Shown here: piece after piece, positions 10,973 through 25,000 of the stretch
Layout: each line of letters opens with the position of its first letter
How positions within the stretch are numbered: the stretch's first letter is position 1
Assembly: GCA_016801885.1 (NCBI GenBank)
Contig: CM028883.1
Location: forward strand, 24,284,643-24,348,642
Reading direction: 5' to 3'
Origin: Toxotes chatareus
Taxonomy: Eukaryota > Chordata > Actinopteri > Toxotidae
Length of the DNA: 64,000 nt
Program-made: the position numbers and the translations under genes
Notes under the pieces: generated by a model
Seen by the model: the letters and a program-made list of their open reading frames with translations, nothing else
Databases searched by the model: none
What the model was told of the DNA's origin: nothing

Positions 10973-13744
10973 TTGTTCAGACTTGACTTACATTAGCCTG
11001 GCAACAAAAGCAATAAGCCACAACTGTAAAACACTGCTTAAGTCCTGATTGGTTCACAGAAATATGTGACATCACTGATAAAAAGTCTAATCTAGTCTAT
11101 TAAATAAAGTAATGATATGAGTGTGGATAGAAAAAGGCAGATATGAAGTCAGAGACATTACAAGTTGTGTTCTTTGCATGTTGGAAGTCATCACCATAGT
11201 GCGTGTGTTTTGGAAGGATGTCCTCCAACCGAAGTTTTCGCCTTCCTTCCTCCCGTCAGGGCCAAGGCACAGGGTCAGCTGGCACACAGACACAAACAGA
11301 GGAGGAAACTGGAGCGCCAACAGAACACAAGTCAAATATTGGTAGTTTCATAGATTCCCAGCACTTCTGAGACCAAAGAAGTCCAAAGAAATAGACCTTT
11401 TTTTTTAATCATTTTATGGAAATATTTACTGACAACTGTTAAATAATTTTTCTTGCCACTCCTACTGACGTGTGAAGGATCACTGTACAGTAAGCTTTTC
11501 ACAGTATTTCTTACAGTATTTACATCCTCCATCTCTCTGCTGGCCACCCACACTGACACAGCATCTCCTTTAGCAGTGGATGAGTACATTTACAAAGTCA
11601 CATCTACAAGCCAAACGCTGGCTCCCTTTAAACAGCGCTCTATGTTTCAAGTCAAAGCATTTACAAAAAGTAAATAGCATACAAAGGGGGGAAAAAAAAT
11701 AATCAGTTATCTGTACAGTGTTTCTTAAAATTAAGTTAGTACATTCACACACAAAAATAGGTAATCTCAAAAGAACTGCAATGCAAACTCTCCTAACCAT
11801 TTTGGTATGATTAGAAAATAAAAGAAAATGTGTAAAATGCAAAGTTAGATTCACTCAATAAATAAACCCTGTTTAAAACTGCTTTCGAACACCCTAAAAG
11901 GCCTAACGCAAAGAGCGGGAAATCTTTGATGGCCAGCATGGAACAGGAAATTCAGACAGCCTGTCCGGGACGAGAGTGGTCACCACAAAAACAGATCAAA
12001 TGTATTGGTCTATAAATAGGCAACGTTTTCATGAACTTCATCAAATATTTACACTCATGTCTTGTTTGGCTCATTGTCACCTTATCCACTGTGCAATGGA
12101 AACATGACTATGAAAATTATGCATTTAAACTTCTGCAGCTGCTGAAAAAAATAGTTAAACTTTATTGTTTGACTTTTTTTTTTTTTGACAGACTTTATAG
12201 CTAATTTTAGCTTTTTTTCTTTTTTATAACTAAGAAAAAAGTCATAGGTTCAATCTGTTCATTTTTGCCTTGAGACACAGCAGTTTGACAAAACCATCCT
12301 GACTCAAGCTCCACTTACAAGATCTTTCCAGACATCATATGTCCACATGGGAACTGAGAACACCTTCTGCTAACAAAGACTATATGAAAGCTCCTGAAAA
12401 AAGCTGGTAAATGGGCCTTGACTTGAAATTATGTCTACTTAGGACTTGAGATGTAGCTGCTGTCCAATGTAGTTTGTGTATTTAAAGAGTAACTTAACAC
12501 CTGCTGAGAACTGGTTTAACCTCTCACCTTGGTGCAGTGGTGTGGATGTGTACTCCACGGTATTTAGAACACACACTGGACCAAACCACTTCAGTAACAC
12601 TAAGTATATTTTGGTGCCAAATGTTTTGGTGGTAACACAGTGGGTAAGGTGACCAATGGGCACGGCTGCTAAAATATCAGCTCACTCCTGCATGAGTGAA
12701 ACCTCAGTTCTGTGTGGGATGTGTTTTTCAGTTCAACTTTACGTTTAGCTCCAGCCTTTAACATCAGTGTCTGTCTACAGTGATGGATGCCATTTCAGAG
12801 GACACTAAATAAACCTGCCCTAACTTTGCTCTTCAAAAATCCTAAACTGTGTCAACAGAGGAGGTCCACTCGGGGTCAGTGTCCTCGATTAAGTGAATGG
12901 AGAAATTCATTCAGTGCTCATGGAGTGCAAATGCCCTTTATATCTAGGTTAAATTCCTACCAGGGTATTAGGATTGTGCGTTCAAGCAGCAAGCTCACTA
13001 ATTTGGCCTTTGTCTGTAAATCTACTAAGCAGATTACTCCACTATTAGTTCCCTAAAATAAGGGCCTCTTGATTATTCCCAAATTAAAAAATGCTCAACT
13101 GCTGTCGGTGATTTGAGCTTTTTCAAGACAGTTCCATTGGTCGCTTTTTGCTCCCAAATATGTGCCATCATATGAGTACATCTTCCACTAAACCCTTTTA
13201 GTCTCACACAACCCTAAAACCAGTTATAACTCACATTCAGAAGGCTTTAATCATCACTTCTAAGGATGACATAATCATGATCGCTCTCAAAACGCTTGTG
13301 TCAACCATCCTGACTGAAAACCACTGTCACCAGTTAGTCTCTGTCGTGCTGTTCAGAAAGGCTGCTGCTCACCTGGGAAATTATTAAGCCTGTCAGTTAT
13401 ATGAGACCTAGGGTGGAGGACAAAGGTCAGAGCTCAGAGCTCAGTGTCTCCCCCTGCTGGGTTAATGAGGGGTTAAATATCCATGAATACAAGGAGGAGA
13501 GAAGCTGCCAGTGTCTGATTAAAATTTGAAGGCTCTTAAACAACCAATGGCCAGACTGAGAAAAAAAAGGACAATAAGAAATTAATGAGTAAGGGCCATG
13601 AAGACCAGCAGTGCTCATTAAAGGGGCACTGTACTCCTGATTTTACACATGAATATCAGCTTGATGGCCAGTGGCTTGTTCCTGTGAATACAGGTGTATC
13701 GTGTCTTCTGTGGCTCTGGAGGAGCTTTGTCAAATCTGAGTCTT

Positions 13745-14055
13745 TTGATAACTGATTAATCATTGTGGTCATTTTTCAGGCAAAACTAGTGAAGTAAATG
13801 CTCATCATTCACTGGCTTCAGGTTTTCCAGTGTACAGATATGTTGCCCTTATTTGTCATAAATCAACCCCAAAACATTAACTAAATATTTGGGGTTTTTA
13901 CCTTTGGTCAAACCAAACAAAGACATTTAAAGAAGCCTCCTCTGAGTCTGGGAATTTTCCATGCGATTCACATTTTTTCCACTATTTTTTTGACATTTCA
14001 TTGACTAAACAACCAAAACAATAATCGATAATGGAAATAATCATTAGCTGTAGCA
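13745..14055 (+). repeat. Dispersed teleost repeat, family A copy 1
   Basis: Shares landmark blocks in the same order with the copies at 28945-29300 and 36800-37020: a ggt(c/t)(g/a)gacaaa(a)caa-like block, a tttttcac/ccactatttttt block, and an end rich in ATTAATC/AATAATC followed by a ttagctgtagc-like terminus. I recognise the pattern from percomorph genomes but cannot name the family. Confidence 0.5.
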
Positions 14056-15929
14056 AGTGACATAAGTTGCCCCATTTCAGCTTGGGACTGGAGACCACAA
14101 ACTCACAAGAGTAACCCTGCATTGCAAACTGCGACTGTTAAGTATGAAAGACGTGGGCATATATAGGCCAGAGAAGGTGATGCTGAGTTGCATTACAGGA
14201 AATGTTTTTGACTTTTTTCACCTTTGCAGCAGAATTCATCAACACCTGTGATCACGTTTCAGATGAGAGAGAGTCATATGAAGTCTTTTTCTATTCAAGT
14301 AAGAGGTGATCTCATGATGGACACGTAGCCCCAGATAACCCATTCCTGCCTCTTTTTGAAAGCTAGAACTTAATATAACTTACACAGTGTCAGATTATGT
14401 AAGAATATTTGGCTCTGAGTGTGCGATGTGAACGGGAATGGATTAAAGTGTGGGGCTGAGAGCAGTCTCTGATGTTAAGGTGGTTAGTGGAACAGGTGTT
14501 GCTGGCTTAATATCCACAGACAAAAGGACAGATGAAACAAAACTGGGGTGGGAGGAGATCAAAGATAGTAACATGGGGAGGGAGCACACGCTGGAAAGCA
14601 TTAGAGGTGCACGGCGGGCGGCGGGGGGGGGAGGGGATTTTCCAAGAGGTCTGGAAAGTTTAACAGAGCGGTTCACTGTAACCATAAAAGTCAAGAAGGT
14701 GGAAAAACGGTTTGAGGACAGAAACACACACAGAGTTTAGAGTGACATTTAAACAGGTCCCCTTCTTTCTCCCTTTTTTTTTTTTTTAACCCTAATCTCC
14801 CCTCTTCCTTCAGATCCGCTTCTCATTTTGACATAAAGCAACCCAAACTGAAGAGTTGTTGACCTGAGATGTTAAATAATCCACAATGTCTCCACATAAA
14901 TAAATACATGCACATTTACCTACTCTCTATCACTGATTGCTATAACACAATAGTGAATCAACCTGCAGCCAGTCCATGAAAAGCTTTTCCATTTGCCGTT
15001 CCACACACTTGGTGTCTGGTACGTCTTTCCAGGGGAGGAGTCCACTCGCACACAGAAAAGTATGTTTCATATTTCAGCAGCAGTTAGCTAGGAAATAACT
15101 TGAGGAGGAACTGACAGAAGCTCAAACTGCATCAATCTGAGGAGAGAAGACAACGCAGTGCCGCCCACAGCATCTGATGAACAGGTGATCTCTGGGAAGT
15201 ACAGTGCAGAAACACCGCAGCTACAAGTACTTAGCACCAAATATGGAGAAATAAGAGGGAGGATCACATAGGTTAGAACTCTGTTAAAATATCTTCAGAC
15301 AGAAGGAGGAATGGTCTCATCACACGCCACATGCAAAATGTGAGGAATCCCAGGTGAAACACCTCAGTAGTCAGTTTCTAACTGTAATGAGGCCATGGCA
15401 TTGACCCATAGAGACAATGCACAGAGAACAGGACAAACTATCTGTCAGTGTCAGCATCGAAACCTCCTTAACGGTCTTATCCCTCTTTTGACCTTCATTA
15501 CCAGCGTTGTGGAACATTTTGGCGCCAGTGTGACAGACAGTAAAGCAGGTTTTAAGACAGTGAACTCTAACCAAACTCAGACTGCTGTGCTCGTTACGAC
15601 CGGTTCAGCTGCAGAGGGAAAGCAAGACGTCAGGTTTATCGAGATAAATTTAGGACATACACACGAGCATACGCTCACATACACACACATAGAACTCATG
15701 GAAGTTTTATAATTATTGAGCTAGAGACGTGACAGATGTGGAGCTAAGTTTGAAGGAATAAAAGAGTAACTGCACTTGTTGCAGAAGAGGATGCCAGGCA
15801 GACCAAGGAGTGGCCCATCAGTAGCTGGCTCACAGAGAAGAGTTCCCACCCTATAGGAAGTCCCAGCATAAAACCTGTTACATCCACCCGCCTGTCTTCT
15901 CGCCTCATCCCGTCCTCCTCTGTCTCCTC

Positions 15930-16002
15930 TCATTCTGGGATCTGCAGGGCCATCACTGCAGGTTTGGTCTTGAAGTACTGGTTGAAACGAAGCACAGCGT
16001 AC
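15930..16002 (-). CDS. etnk2: etnk2 exon 9 (last)
   Basis: Encodes YAVLRFNQYFKTKPAVMALQ then IPE and stop (tca on the + strand at 15930-15932). The acceptor reads gttgcag on the coding strand. The R/G-F-QYF..K pattern is the usual C-terminal helix of ethanolamine kinases. Confidence 0.93.
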
Positions 16003-19000
16003 CTGCAACAAACAAGAGGTATATCAAAAGGTATAGCTCACAAATGATTATTAGCTTTATCAGACAAAGGTGAAGTATCCTATGAATACTGTCTACACCA
16101 TCACCCACACTCTAAGCTGATGTTAGTGAACAGGAAAACCACCGGCTAACCAACACACACTGTAGAATTTCACAAAACTTTCAACAAACTCTGGTCAGGT
16201 GAAGAAAATATCTCTGACCACAGTCTGTTTCATTTCAAAGACCTGTGTCCACACAGTGCTGTGGATAACATTAAGTTTCACTCTCTCGATCTGAGATCCA
16301 AAAGCAAACTGTGACACTGAGAATTAGAAACTGAGCTGTAGGGTTCCCAGCGATTCTTTGGTAATTACCAATTGGACAAGTACACAATTCAAACCAACAG
16401 AAGTACAGATGTGTTCACTTCTTAGAAAATATTAGTTTCAGTTCAATTTTTTTTATTTAATATATTTTATTGAATTTTTAGATCAAACACAAAACACAGA
16501 ACATAAATGATAACAGTGATCGTTGTTATAAGAAAAATACCTAATGCCATCCAGAGTGACATAATAGGAAGTAAAAAAAAAAAAAAAAAAAAAAAAACAT
16601 AAAACAGTATTGCAGCACCATAAAATACCTTATATGGACAATTCTCACAACATTTACAGTTTAAAAATTATATGTGAATCAATGAGTAGGCAGCTATGGC
16701 AATGAGACAAAGACAGTATCCAGGAAGCCGTGTTAGGCAAATACAGAGCGGTAAAAGGGGCGCCAGTTAACGCTGCAGCACCCCCTGAGAACTAAATCTC
16801 TTGCATCGCCTGGTAAGCGGTCCAGAAAGGGTGCCCACAACTTCTCAAAATACCTCTCCTTCCCCTTTAAAACAGAACTCAGGCGTTCCACTGGTAGAAC
16901 TTCAAAAATTTCTCCATACCACTGGTTAACAGCTGGAGGTCTGGGTTTGACCCACTGAAAAAGAATACATCTCCTAGCTAACAAAAGGAACAAGTGTCTC
17001 TCTTGTGAGAGACCTAACAGAAACAAACCAGGATTTATTTGTATGTTCTTCCCAAGAATTGAGTTAATTTCCTGTGAGACTTTTCCCCAAAATGTATCAG
17101 TTCAATTGTAATATACTGTGTTTCTTTTTGACAGTCATGCATGCAAAGTAGGTGAGATTCACTTTAGTACTGCCTCTGTCAGCAACATGGAAGTGATTGG
17201 GTTGCAGTCCGTGAACCTCCTTAGCTCTACTTCCTGTCTGTGAACCACTAGGGGAGGCAATCCTGACCCGTATGTGTTACAGGTGTGTGGGCAGGAAATG
17301 TTAAGTGGTGTGGAAGCTCACAAAAGAAATGAGAGACATGCTGGCTTTAGGGTTAGGGTCAGTTTCACTCTTTCATAATGTTCTGTTGAACCCACACTGA
17401 CAGATTCTTTTCAAACACAAAGTAGAAACCTATCAGTCATGTAATATTCTACATGGGGGGGCACCACACACAGCTCTGACTCTTTCTCTCTCTCTCTCTC
17501 TCACACACACATATACAAACACACACACTTACCCGAGGAAGTCAAAATCAATAGAGGAGTATTTGGCCTGGATGAGTGCCCAGAAGCCCCAAAAGAAGTG
17601 AGAAGCCTTGAGAGAAACAAATCAGATATCAGATGAAGTGAAGTAATGTGAGACAGTGGGTGTGAGTGTGTAGAGATGGTGTGTGTGTTTGCCAACATAT
17701 TCCTCCTCACCAGAGCAAACTTGTTGACCTGTACATAGAGTGTCTCCAGCTCTCGTGGGCTGACCTCCTCCATTTTCTTGGTGAAGAATTTGTATGCCTG
17801 CAGGTACACTTTGAGCCACTCCATCTGCATCTCCCGACTGGGGTACAGCCCATAGTCCAGCTCAGTCATACCTGATCACACATATGTACATACAGCTGTT
17901 TAATAAGCCTTACTACATGGATGTAGTATCTTATATAGCAGTAGCATCACGTTCAACAAACCTGCAAATTCGTTGAAGTGGTTGCCGATGTCGAAGGCCT
18001 GGTAGTTGTAGCTGGAGTATTCGTAGTCTATGAACCGAACGTGGCCTGAAAACACATCACATGTACGGTGTATAAAAGGTGTAACTGCACAGAAACAGGC
18101 TCATCTCCACTCCCAGCCAGCCACTGAGAAGACACCGAGGTCTGAGGAGTGTGCAGATATTTTTTTAAAATGCTATTTTCATGTGAAACTCGCATCCACA
18201 CCAGAATTTCCGGGTCATTTTAGCAGAGACCTTTTCCCCACAGACAAACCCTGAACAATAGGAAAGGAAAATCTCTTCTTCCTCATCCTCTTTTCACTCT
18301 GCAAACAATACAACTGTGCAGCGTGCTGAGTGAAGTCAGAGTAATGACAATGATCATTCTGGTTGTGGGAGAGCATGACAACCACATGGGTGATGCTTTG
18401 AGGGCACTTACCCTCTTTGCTGTTGTGGATGATGTTCTTGCAGAGCAGGTCATTGTGGCAGAGCACCACAGGGGAGCCCAGTGTGGAGAGATGATCCTTC
18501 ATCCACACCATCTCCTGCTCCAGCACTGCCTTGCTGGGAACCTCCTGCTGGATCCTGGACAGGGAGAACGGAGACAGGGGAAGCGACAGAAAAGGTCAGC
18601 TGTTTAACGGCAAACACAACACAGGCCCCCCCACGTACGTACATGGCAAAGGAAAGTAACAGGAATTGTTTTATTAATTGTTATGGGGCAGAACAAACCA
18701 CCTTTCATTGTTTTGGTAACATTATTAACTGGGAACATACTGTATGTGATGTGAACACAGCTGAGACCGACATGCACAGGCAGCACACAGGCTCCGTGGG
18801 GCACTGCCCAACTGGCTCCTGGGATCACAGTCACAGAGAAACAAGTTCTCAGTGGATACTAATGGTGCTGCTGAGTGCTCCCGAATCACTATGGATACAC
18901 TACTGTCTCCTTTTGAAATGAGTTTTGAGATCTGACCATAAATATTTGATATGTGATTCATTCTATCACTGTATGTGCTTGAAACATGGTATTCATGCAC

Positions 19001-22000
19001 CTCCCTGCAGCTCTATCTATTAAAACATCTGACCTTTTCCATCTGTGTGCGTATGAGACAGGCTTACTGGACACGCGTGCATCCAGCCAGTGTTCAGCCC
19101 AGCTCAGATGACTCACACTGACTCATTCAGATCAACAGCGAGTGCACCTTTGACCTGTGTCAGTCTGAAAGTGGTATTATTGGCTAGTGGAGAACGGGTT
19201 AAGTCGCTGAGTTTGTGCCTCAGCCAACCAGACCGGCGAGCAGAGCAGAGACCCCTGTGCTAACTGTAATGGGCTTATGGGACTTAATCCACAGTCAGCC
19301 TGATAGCAGAGATGAGAGAAAGCAGGGAGAGAGGGTGTGTGTGTGTGTGTGTGTGCGGACACACACACACACACACCCTCTCCTTGGAGATTTCTACCTG
19401 GCTCACTGCGTCTCCTTCACCTGCGGCCTCTCCCAGAGTCTCAACTGTTCAATCCATGACTGGTGTATAGCATAGATATCACACAGCTGACCTATGGGAG
19501 GTGGTCAGTATTCTTTACCGTCACCACTGAAATAACTCTGTCTGACACTGGAATCGTAGACATCACTCTGCTCTCTGCCAGTTCTTTGAAAATGCCTGTT
19601 AAACTGTGGGTTTCTATAAAGTCTGCTTCAGACCACAGTGTAACAAGTGTCTGCTTTCCACTACCAGGGCACTCTAGCTGTCTGTGTTACCAAGGAAGAG
19701 AGTAAAGTGACCTGATACACAAAGCTAAGCAAACATCTGCTGGTCCACTGCATGCCTCAGACTCCCTAATCCAGTCGGCTATTATTGTTACAGTTATATA
19801 AGCCACATGGTGGACTTAATCTAATAGCCATCATATCAGCTGTGACTGGGCAGCTGTCCAGGTTATGAAACGGTCTACCTTTGCCGGCTCCACAGGTCCA
19901 GTGCCACGACACAAGGGGAACCACCTTCAGCATGAACTCCTCTAAACTGCTCATCCTTCCCCTTTTCCAAAGATGACAACACAACTGCATAAAATGCATT
20001 TCTCAATACCCAACTCACTGACCTTATGTGTGTGTGTCAGCCCAGGGGTCAAAAGTTGTTTGAATAAGTTCCAGGAGTCATAAACTCTCTGGCTTTACAA
20101 TGTTTTGTGATCAGAAACAGTTTGATTGTCCGCTGATATAGCACTGATTGCTAATGTTTCATTTCATTTCCTTTCATTTATACTGAACCACACCTTACCA
20201 ACAGGCTTTAGTTTGTTTTCAACACTATCAACACTAAGAGTCTACAGCCATGTTAGCAGCTTTGTGAGTCTGTACTAATGTACAGCAATACTATATGCGA
20301 AATGTTAATATCAGCATGCTAACATGCTCATAATGATAATGCAGACTGTTTCTTATCAGGTACTGTATTAGCAAAAATACAAGACAGCATTTTTCCTGGA
20401 GATCAGGTTTGAAAAGGGGGAGATTGTCTTATATTTGAAGAGTAGATGATTACATGTTGACACCATTAGATATTCTTTTTGAAAGAAGAGAAACTGGAAC
20501 TGTAACACTGCCTCCTACAGAGTGGTGCATCATGTGTGGCCTGAATGTTTATTAATCTAGCGAGTGTCTTTGACCTGATAATGAAGCTGGTTAAAAAAAA
20601 AATCAGGGGAAAGTATAAGATTCAGTTCTAGTACTAGGATTCATTCTTCTGGGAACCACAAATGTCTATATAACATTTTGAGCTAATCCATTTGATAGAT
20701 AGAGATATTTTACTGGCTACATGATCAAATTTGACCTGCTGTGGTCTTTAAAGGAAAAGTCAGAGGACAACAAAAGTCTGTAAGATTTATTCCTTTGTGA
20801 AAATGAATGACTGAACAAAATTTCATGGCAATCCATACAATTGCTGTTGAGATATTTCACTCACATCCAAGGTGGTGGATTAGTTGATTTACATAACTAT
20901 GTCAGCTAACTACGGCTGGGAGGAAAAAAAAAACCAATCTTAATAATTTTTACAAAACAAATTCCCACAATATTGGTGATAATGTAGTTTTCAATAAATG
21001 TATTTGTTCTGCGTTCGGATCAATTTTTTGCACAATCACCGAATTAGGCTACAGCAGTTGCTTAGCTGACGTGTAGAGCCAAAACAACAGGGAAAAAAAT
21101 AAGTGAACACATAGACAGACACTAAATAGTGTATTTTTTTTTCTACTACTAGCTAAACAGTTCAGCTGAGCGAGAGTCTGGTCTGGTCTGGTAAAAGTGA
21201 GGCCACCTTCATGTAAAATCTGCAACATCTCCTGATTTAGCATGACCTCTAATCTGTATATAACTCATGTGTTAGATAAACTAGCTCTGGTACCTAAAGA
21301 ACTAAACAGGGTAACTTGATAAAACTATTTCACTGGCTGTGCTTCATGAGCTATGTGAACAATTATCACAGTGTGTAAAGAGCCACACACAGGAGGGCCA
21401 ACTAATCCAGATCTCACCTGATGTTGGAGGCTTGCTCGGTGAACTCCGTGGCCACAAGGGAGAAGTATTTTCGCATCTTGATCCAGAGGTTAGGTTTGGG
21501 GATGCAGCCATTGTGTGCATGGATGGCATGGATCCGAGCCATCTCCCTGGCTATCAGTCTGAAAGGAGACACACAACCAAAAACATGAATACGGTTTTAT
21601 CCTCATGACTAGATTTTCAACATGAAATCATTTCACTATACAAAACTATTATAAAGAAATCCAAGGATCCAGTGACAGACGGCCCTGCTACAGGATTGAG
21701 ATACTTCTATCTGCAAGGTCAGATCAGGGCAAGTATCTACTGCAGATTTCTGGAAAGGAGTCAAATAAAACAACTGTATGCATCACGTAACACACATGGA
21801 GCTGACAGAGAGTGCTGTGTGTTACAAAAACACCAAGGTCAGTGTGCATTACCAGATAAAGTATTAGTATAGACTGCTTTGGGCACATTGCTGTAGTAAT
21901 ACAGTGGCATGAGCAACTCCTTTGCATAAACGTGTCATTGGTGTCAGACTTTGTTTCATATCACATCATTTGCATGTGACTGGCACATCGTATGCTACAT

Positions 22001-25000
22001 TTGCCTCTTTCCTGCACAGTGTCGAGGCATCTCCGCTGTGTAAAATAGTTTGTGTCAAAGCTTCTATGTAGAAAGACGAAACCGCAAAGGGTTCTGAGCA
22101 CAAAGCTGCCTACAACTGTTTCACAACTGTACCATCTCTGGGATACATCGGTAAAAATTACGAGCACTAACACGGCTCTACCATGTCCACACCTGAGCAG
22201 GGAAGGATCCCTGACATCCTGTGTCCCAAGAGCATCTCCCTGCATGAACTCATAGCAGATGCCGTTCTGAAAGGTGCAGTAGAGGCGGGGAGCACAACCA
22301 TTTGCATGTAGCACCTAAAGGAGAATCACAAAAACACACAGCACGTAGCAATTAGGTGGAACAAACAAATCTGTGGCACTTCAGAAGAGAGCACACACCC
22401 ATTAGACTCTGTTTGTTTTTAACACTACCTGAAAGCTTTTGAGCTCATTGTCTCTGTCCACAATCAGCTCCGTCTTGTTTCCATATACTCGGACCAGCAC
22501 TACGTCTTCTGGACTGTCCTCCATGTAGCAGCCCACGAGCTTGTTGGTGGTTCCATCAGTGAAGAGCTGAGAGAAGATGAAAATAAGTCATTTAACTGAT
22601 CACAGACATACAGAGGAATACCCTTAACCTCTGACTGTACCGCACACAGAATCCAGATACAGAATCTAAATGTTCTCTACAGTCCTTTCACAAAGCTATC
22701 AGTGTTCCTTGGGTCAGGATCAACAGTCCAGACTCCAGGCAGCTCTGACCTGCATGAGGTAAATGTATCATAGAAAAAGATTCTTAACTGAATCCAGTGT
22801 TTCCCACAGGTTGAGAAGGTACTTGCTATGGAGAGTGGCACAGCATGTGACCATTGTGCACGCAGAGACTCCTGCAGTTTGGAGGGGGAGTGTGCGACCC
22901 CGGTTATTTTCTGTAGATACAATCCACAGATTCCCTCTAAATGTCTCACATGCAGATTATTGGTGGACGCAATAATTTACCGGCTTCTTAAATGCCTCAG
23001 GTGCAGGCTATTGGTAGATGCAAGATAGTAATATAATTCACGTGCTAGTAGTGAAACATTCAGTCGTAAATCTCATACCATATATGAAGTACAAATTATA
23101 TATTGATGTTCTATCAGTGCTGTTGCTTGTAGGCCGTTGCAGGCTGAACCTTAAGAACATCTCAAAATGTTTACAGTGTGTTAGCTGTGGTCTGACTTGT
23201 TACACTACTGACACCCGTGAGTAACTCCTCCATAACCGTTACACCCATAGGATGATGAACAGTAGTGTCCATCAACACTACATTCACTACACACGAATCA
23301 GCCAAATTTAGACCTCTATTACTTTTTTCAGAGAGTTTTGCTTGTACCCGTTCTGTTCATGAACAAGTTTAATAATAAAACTGTTGCCAAGAGTAAAAGC
23401 AAGAACTTTACACCACAGACCATCAAGTCCTGAAACATTATAGAGGCACTGAGGGAAGCCAGGTCAACATATGACATTAACATCTAAGACAAATAACAGT
23501 TGCTGTCTCAGTATATTGACAAGCAATAGTGATTATGAATACTGATTTCCATTAAGTTTATTTTAGTTATTTATTTCATTTTGGTTGGTCTCCTGTAGAG
23601 AAAGGCATGACTCACATGTTACGCCTAGACCACTGGAGAATTTTGCTCATCCTTATGAGAAAAGAGAAAACTGGAAGAAGTGACAAGTTCTCTAAAATAA
23701 ATCATATGTGCTGCAGTTACATCAACAAGTTGGGCCCAACACCCCCTCTAAAGTAAAGAGAATGCAAAAAGTCCTCTGTGTCTGAAGCTGGGCCCTAGAT
23801 ATCTGAATGACAGCATCACTCCAGTGGAAACCAGTGGGCCAGTCCATCCCACTGCGGCAAACACAATAACAACATACACATCTCCCCCGGCCCAGACGCT
23901 CACTCACACATATCTGGCATTCCACACGTGGCTGACCACAAAGATGGGCGCACAGGCATTCCTGTTATGACAGTACATACACAAGCATACACGCCTTTGC
24001 TACCACATGACTGATCCCTTCTACCCGCCACACAATACGCCACTAAGACCGGTGATCAATACATCGACAGACAGCGATAAGCTTGGACCCAGACAGAGGT
24101 AAACATTCATCCATATACTGCCTGACGTTTCATTTTTTTTCTCCATCAATGAGTCTACGTTCGATGGCGTGACTGCACGGCCTGAAACTGGCTTCTTTTG
24201 GCAGAGGTGAATCGCTCTGTCTTCAGCATGAGAAAGCTGTAAGAGGAGACTGCTGCTCTGTTGCTATTGGCACAATCTGCTGTTTTCAGGAACTCAGTGT
24301 GTGTGTGTGAGATGTTTGGAAACGGACAGTGTGTATTTACAGTAAAAGTCTTCCTGTCCAGGTGGCGGGACTAAGCAGGTGTTTCTGTCAACAGTGCTGC
24401 CCTGCTGCTCTTTGCCACGTTTAGCACTTCCTGCTCTCATCAAAACAATGGTCCTGCTGCCCCTGAACATCCTTCCCAACTCAACCAAAATAACCAACAG
24501 TTTTTTGGTGTTTTTTTTTTTTTTTCCTAATCTCACATTTTCCTCCATCCATCATCTGCTGTGACTCGGTTCATGAATACATTGCCTGTCATGCAGCAGT
24601 ACCATGCCGTACAAGGACAAAAGCATCCGGTGGGACAAAGCCTGTTTGGGTGATGGTCATTGAGAAAAGCACTGCTGGTCTGGCCTTTAGCGAGCGAGGT
24701 AAACACTGTCACCATCTGAGCTGCAGGTGTGTGAGTGGCTGGGGTATCAGATCCAGAGAGATTAGCCAGCAGGATGTAAACACATGGTTGCTGTAGCTGA
24801 GTTCAAACCATGGCACCATGAGAGTCACAGCAGTAAATGGTGTCCCTTCATAGACTTTGACCCGGCAATGACACATCAGTTACTTGATCCTTTTACAAGG
24901 AATCAATTATGCATTTTCCTTTCCCTGACAAGCTGAGCCTCTAAAATGGATTGCTCTACAACACACTCGTGTGCTGTGGACAGGGTGTTTTTGTTGTTCT

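Larger units (their letters stand above)
9036..15929. other. sox13-etnk2 intergenic region with etnk2 3' UTR
   Basis: About 6.9 kb between two tail-to-tail genes, with no supported coding sequence. The right part must hold the etnk2 3' UTR (- strand), but I cannot fix its end; TTTATT (AATAAA on the - strand) at about 12159 is one candidate. Repeats at 10880-10972 and 13745-14055 are listed separately. Confidence 0.6.
16003..17532 (-). other. etnk2 intron 8 with LINE insertion
   Basis: Mostly occupied by the 5'-truncated LINE at 16449-17096. A CT/CA microsatellite lies at 17481-17526 just beside the splice donor. Confidence 0.85.
18555..21417 (-). other. etnk2 intron 4
   Basis: Holds the TG/CA hairpin at 19329-19382 and a dispersed repeat (20215-20885), both listed separately. 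No coding signal. Confidence 0.75.
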
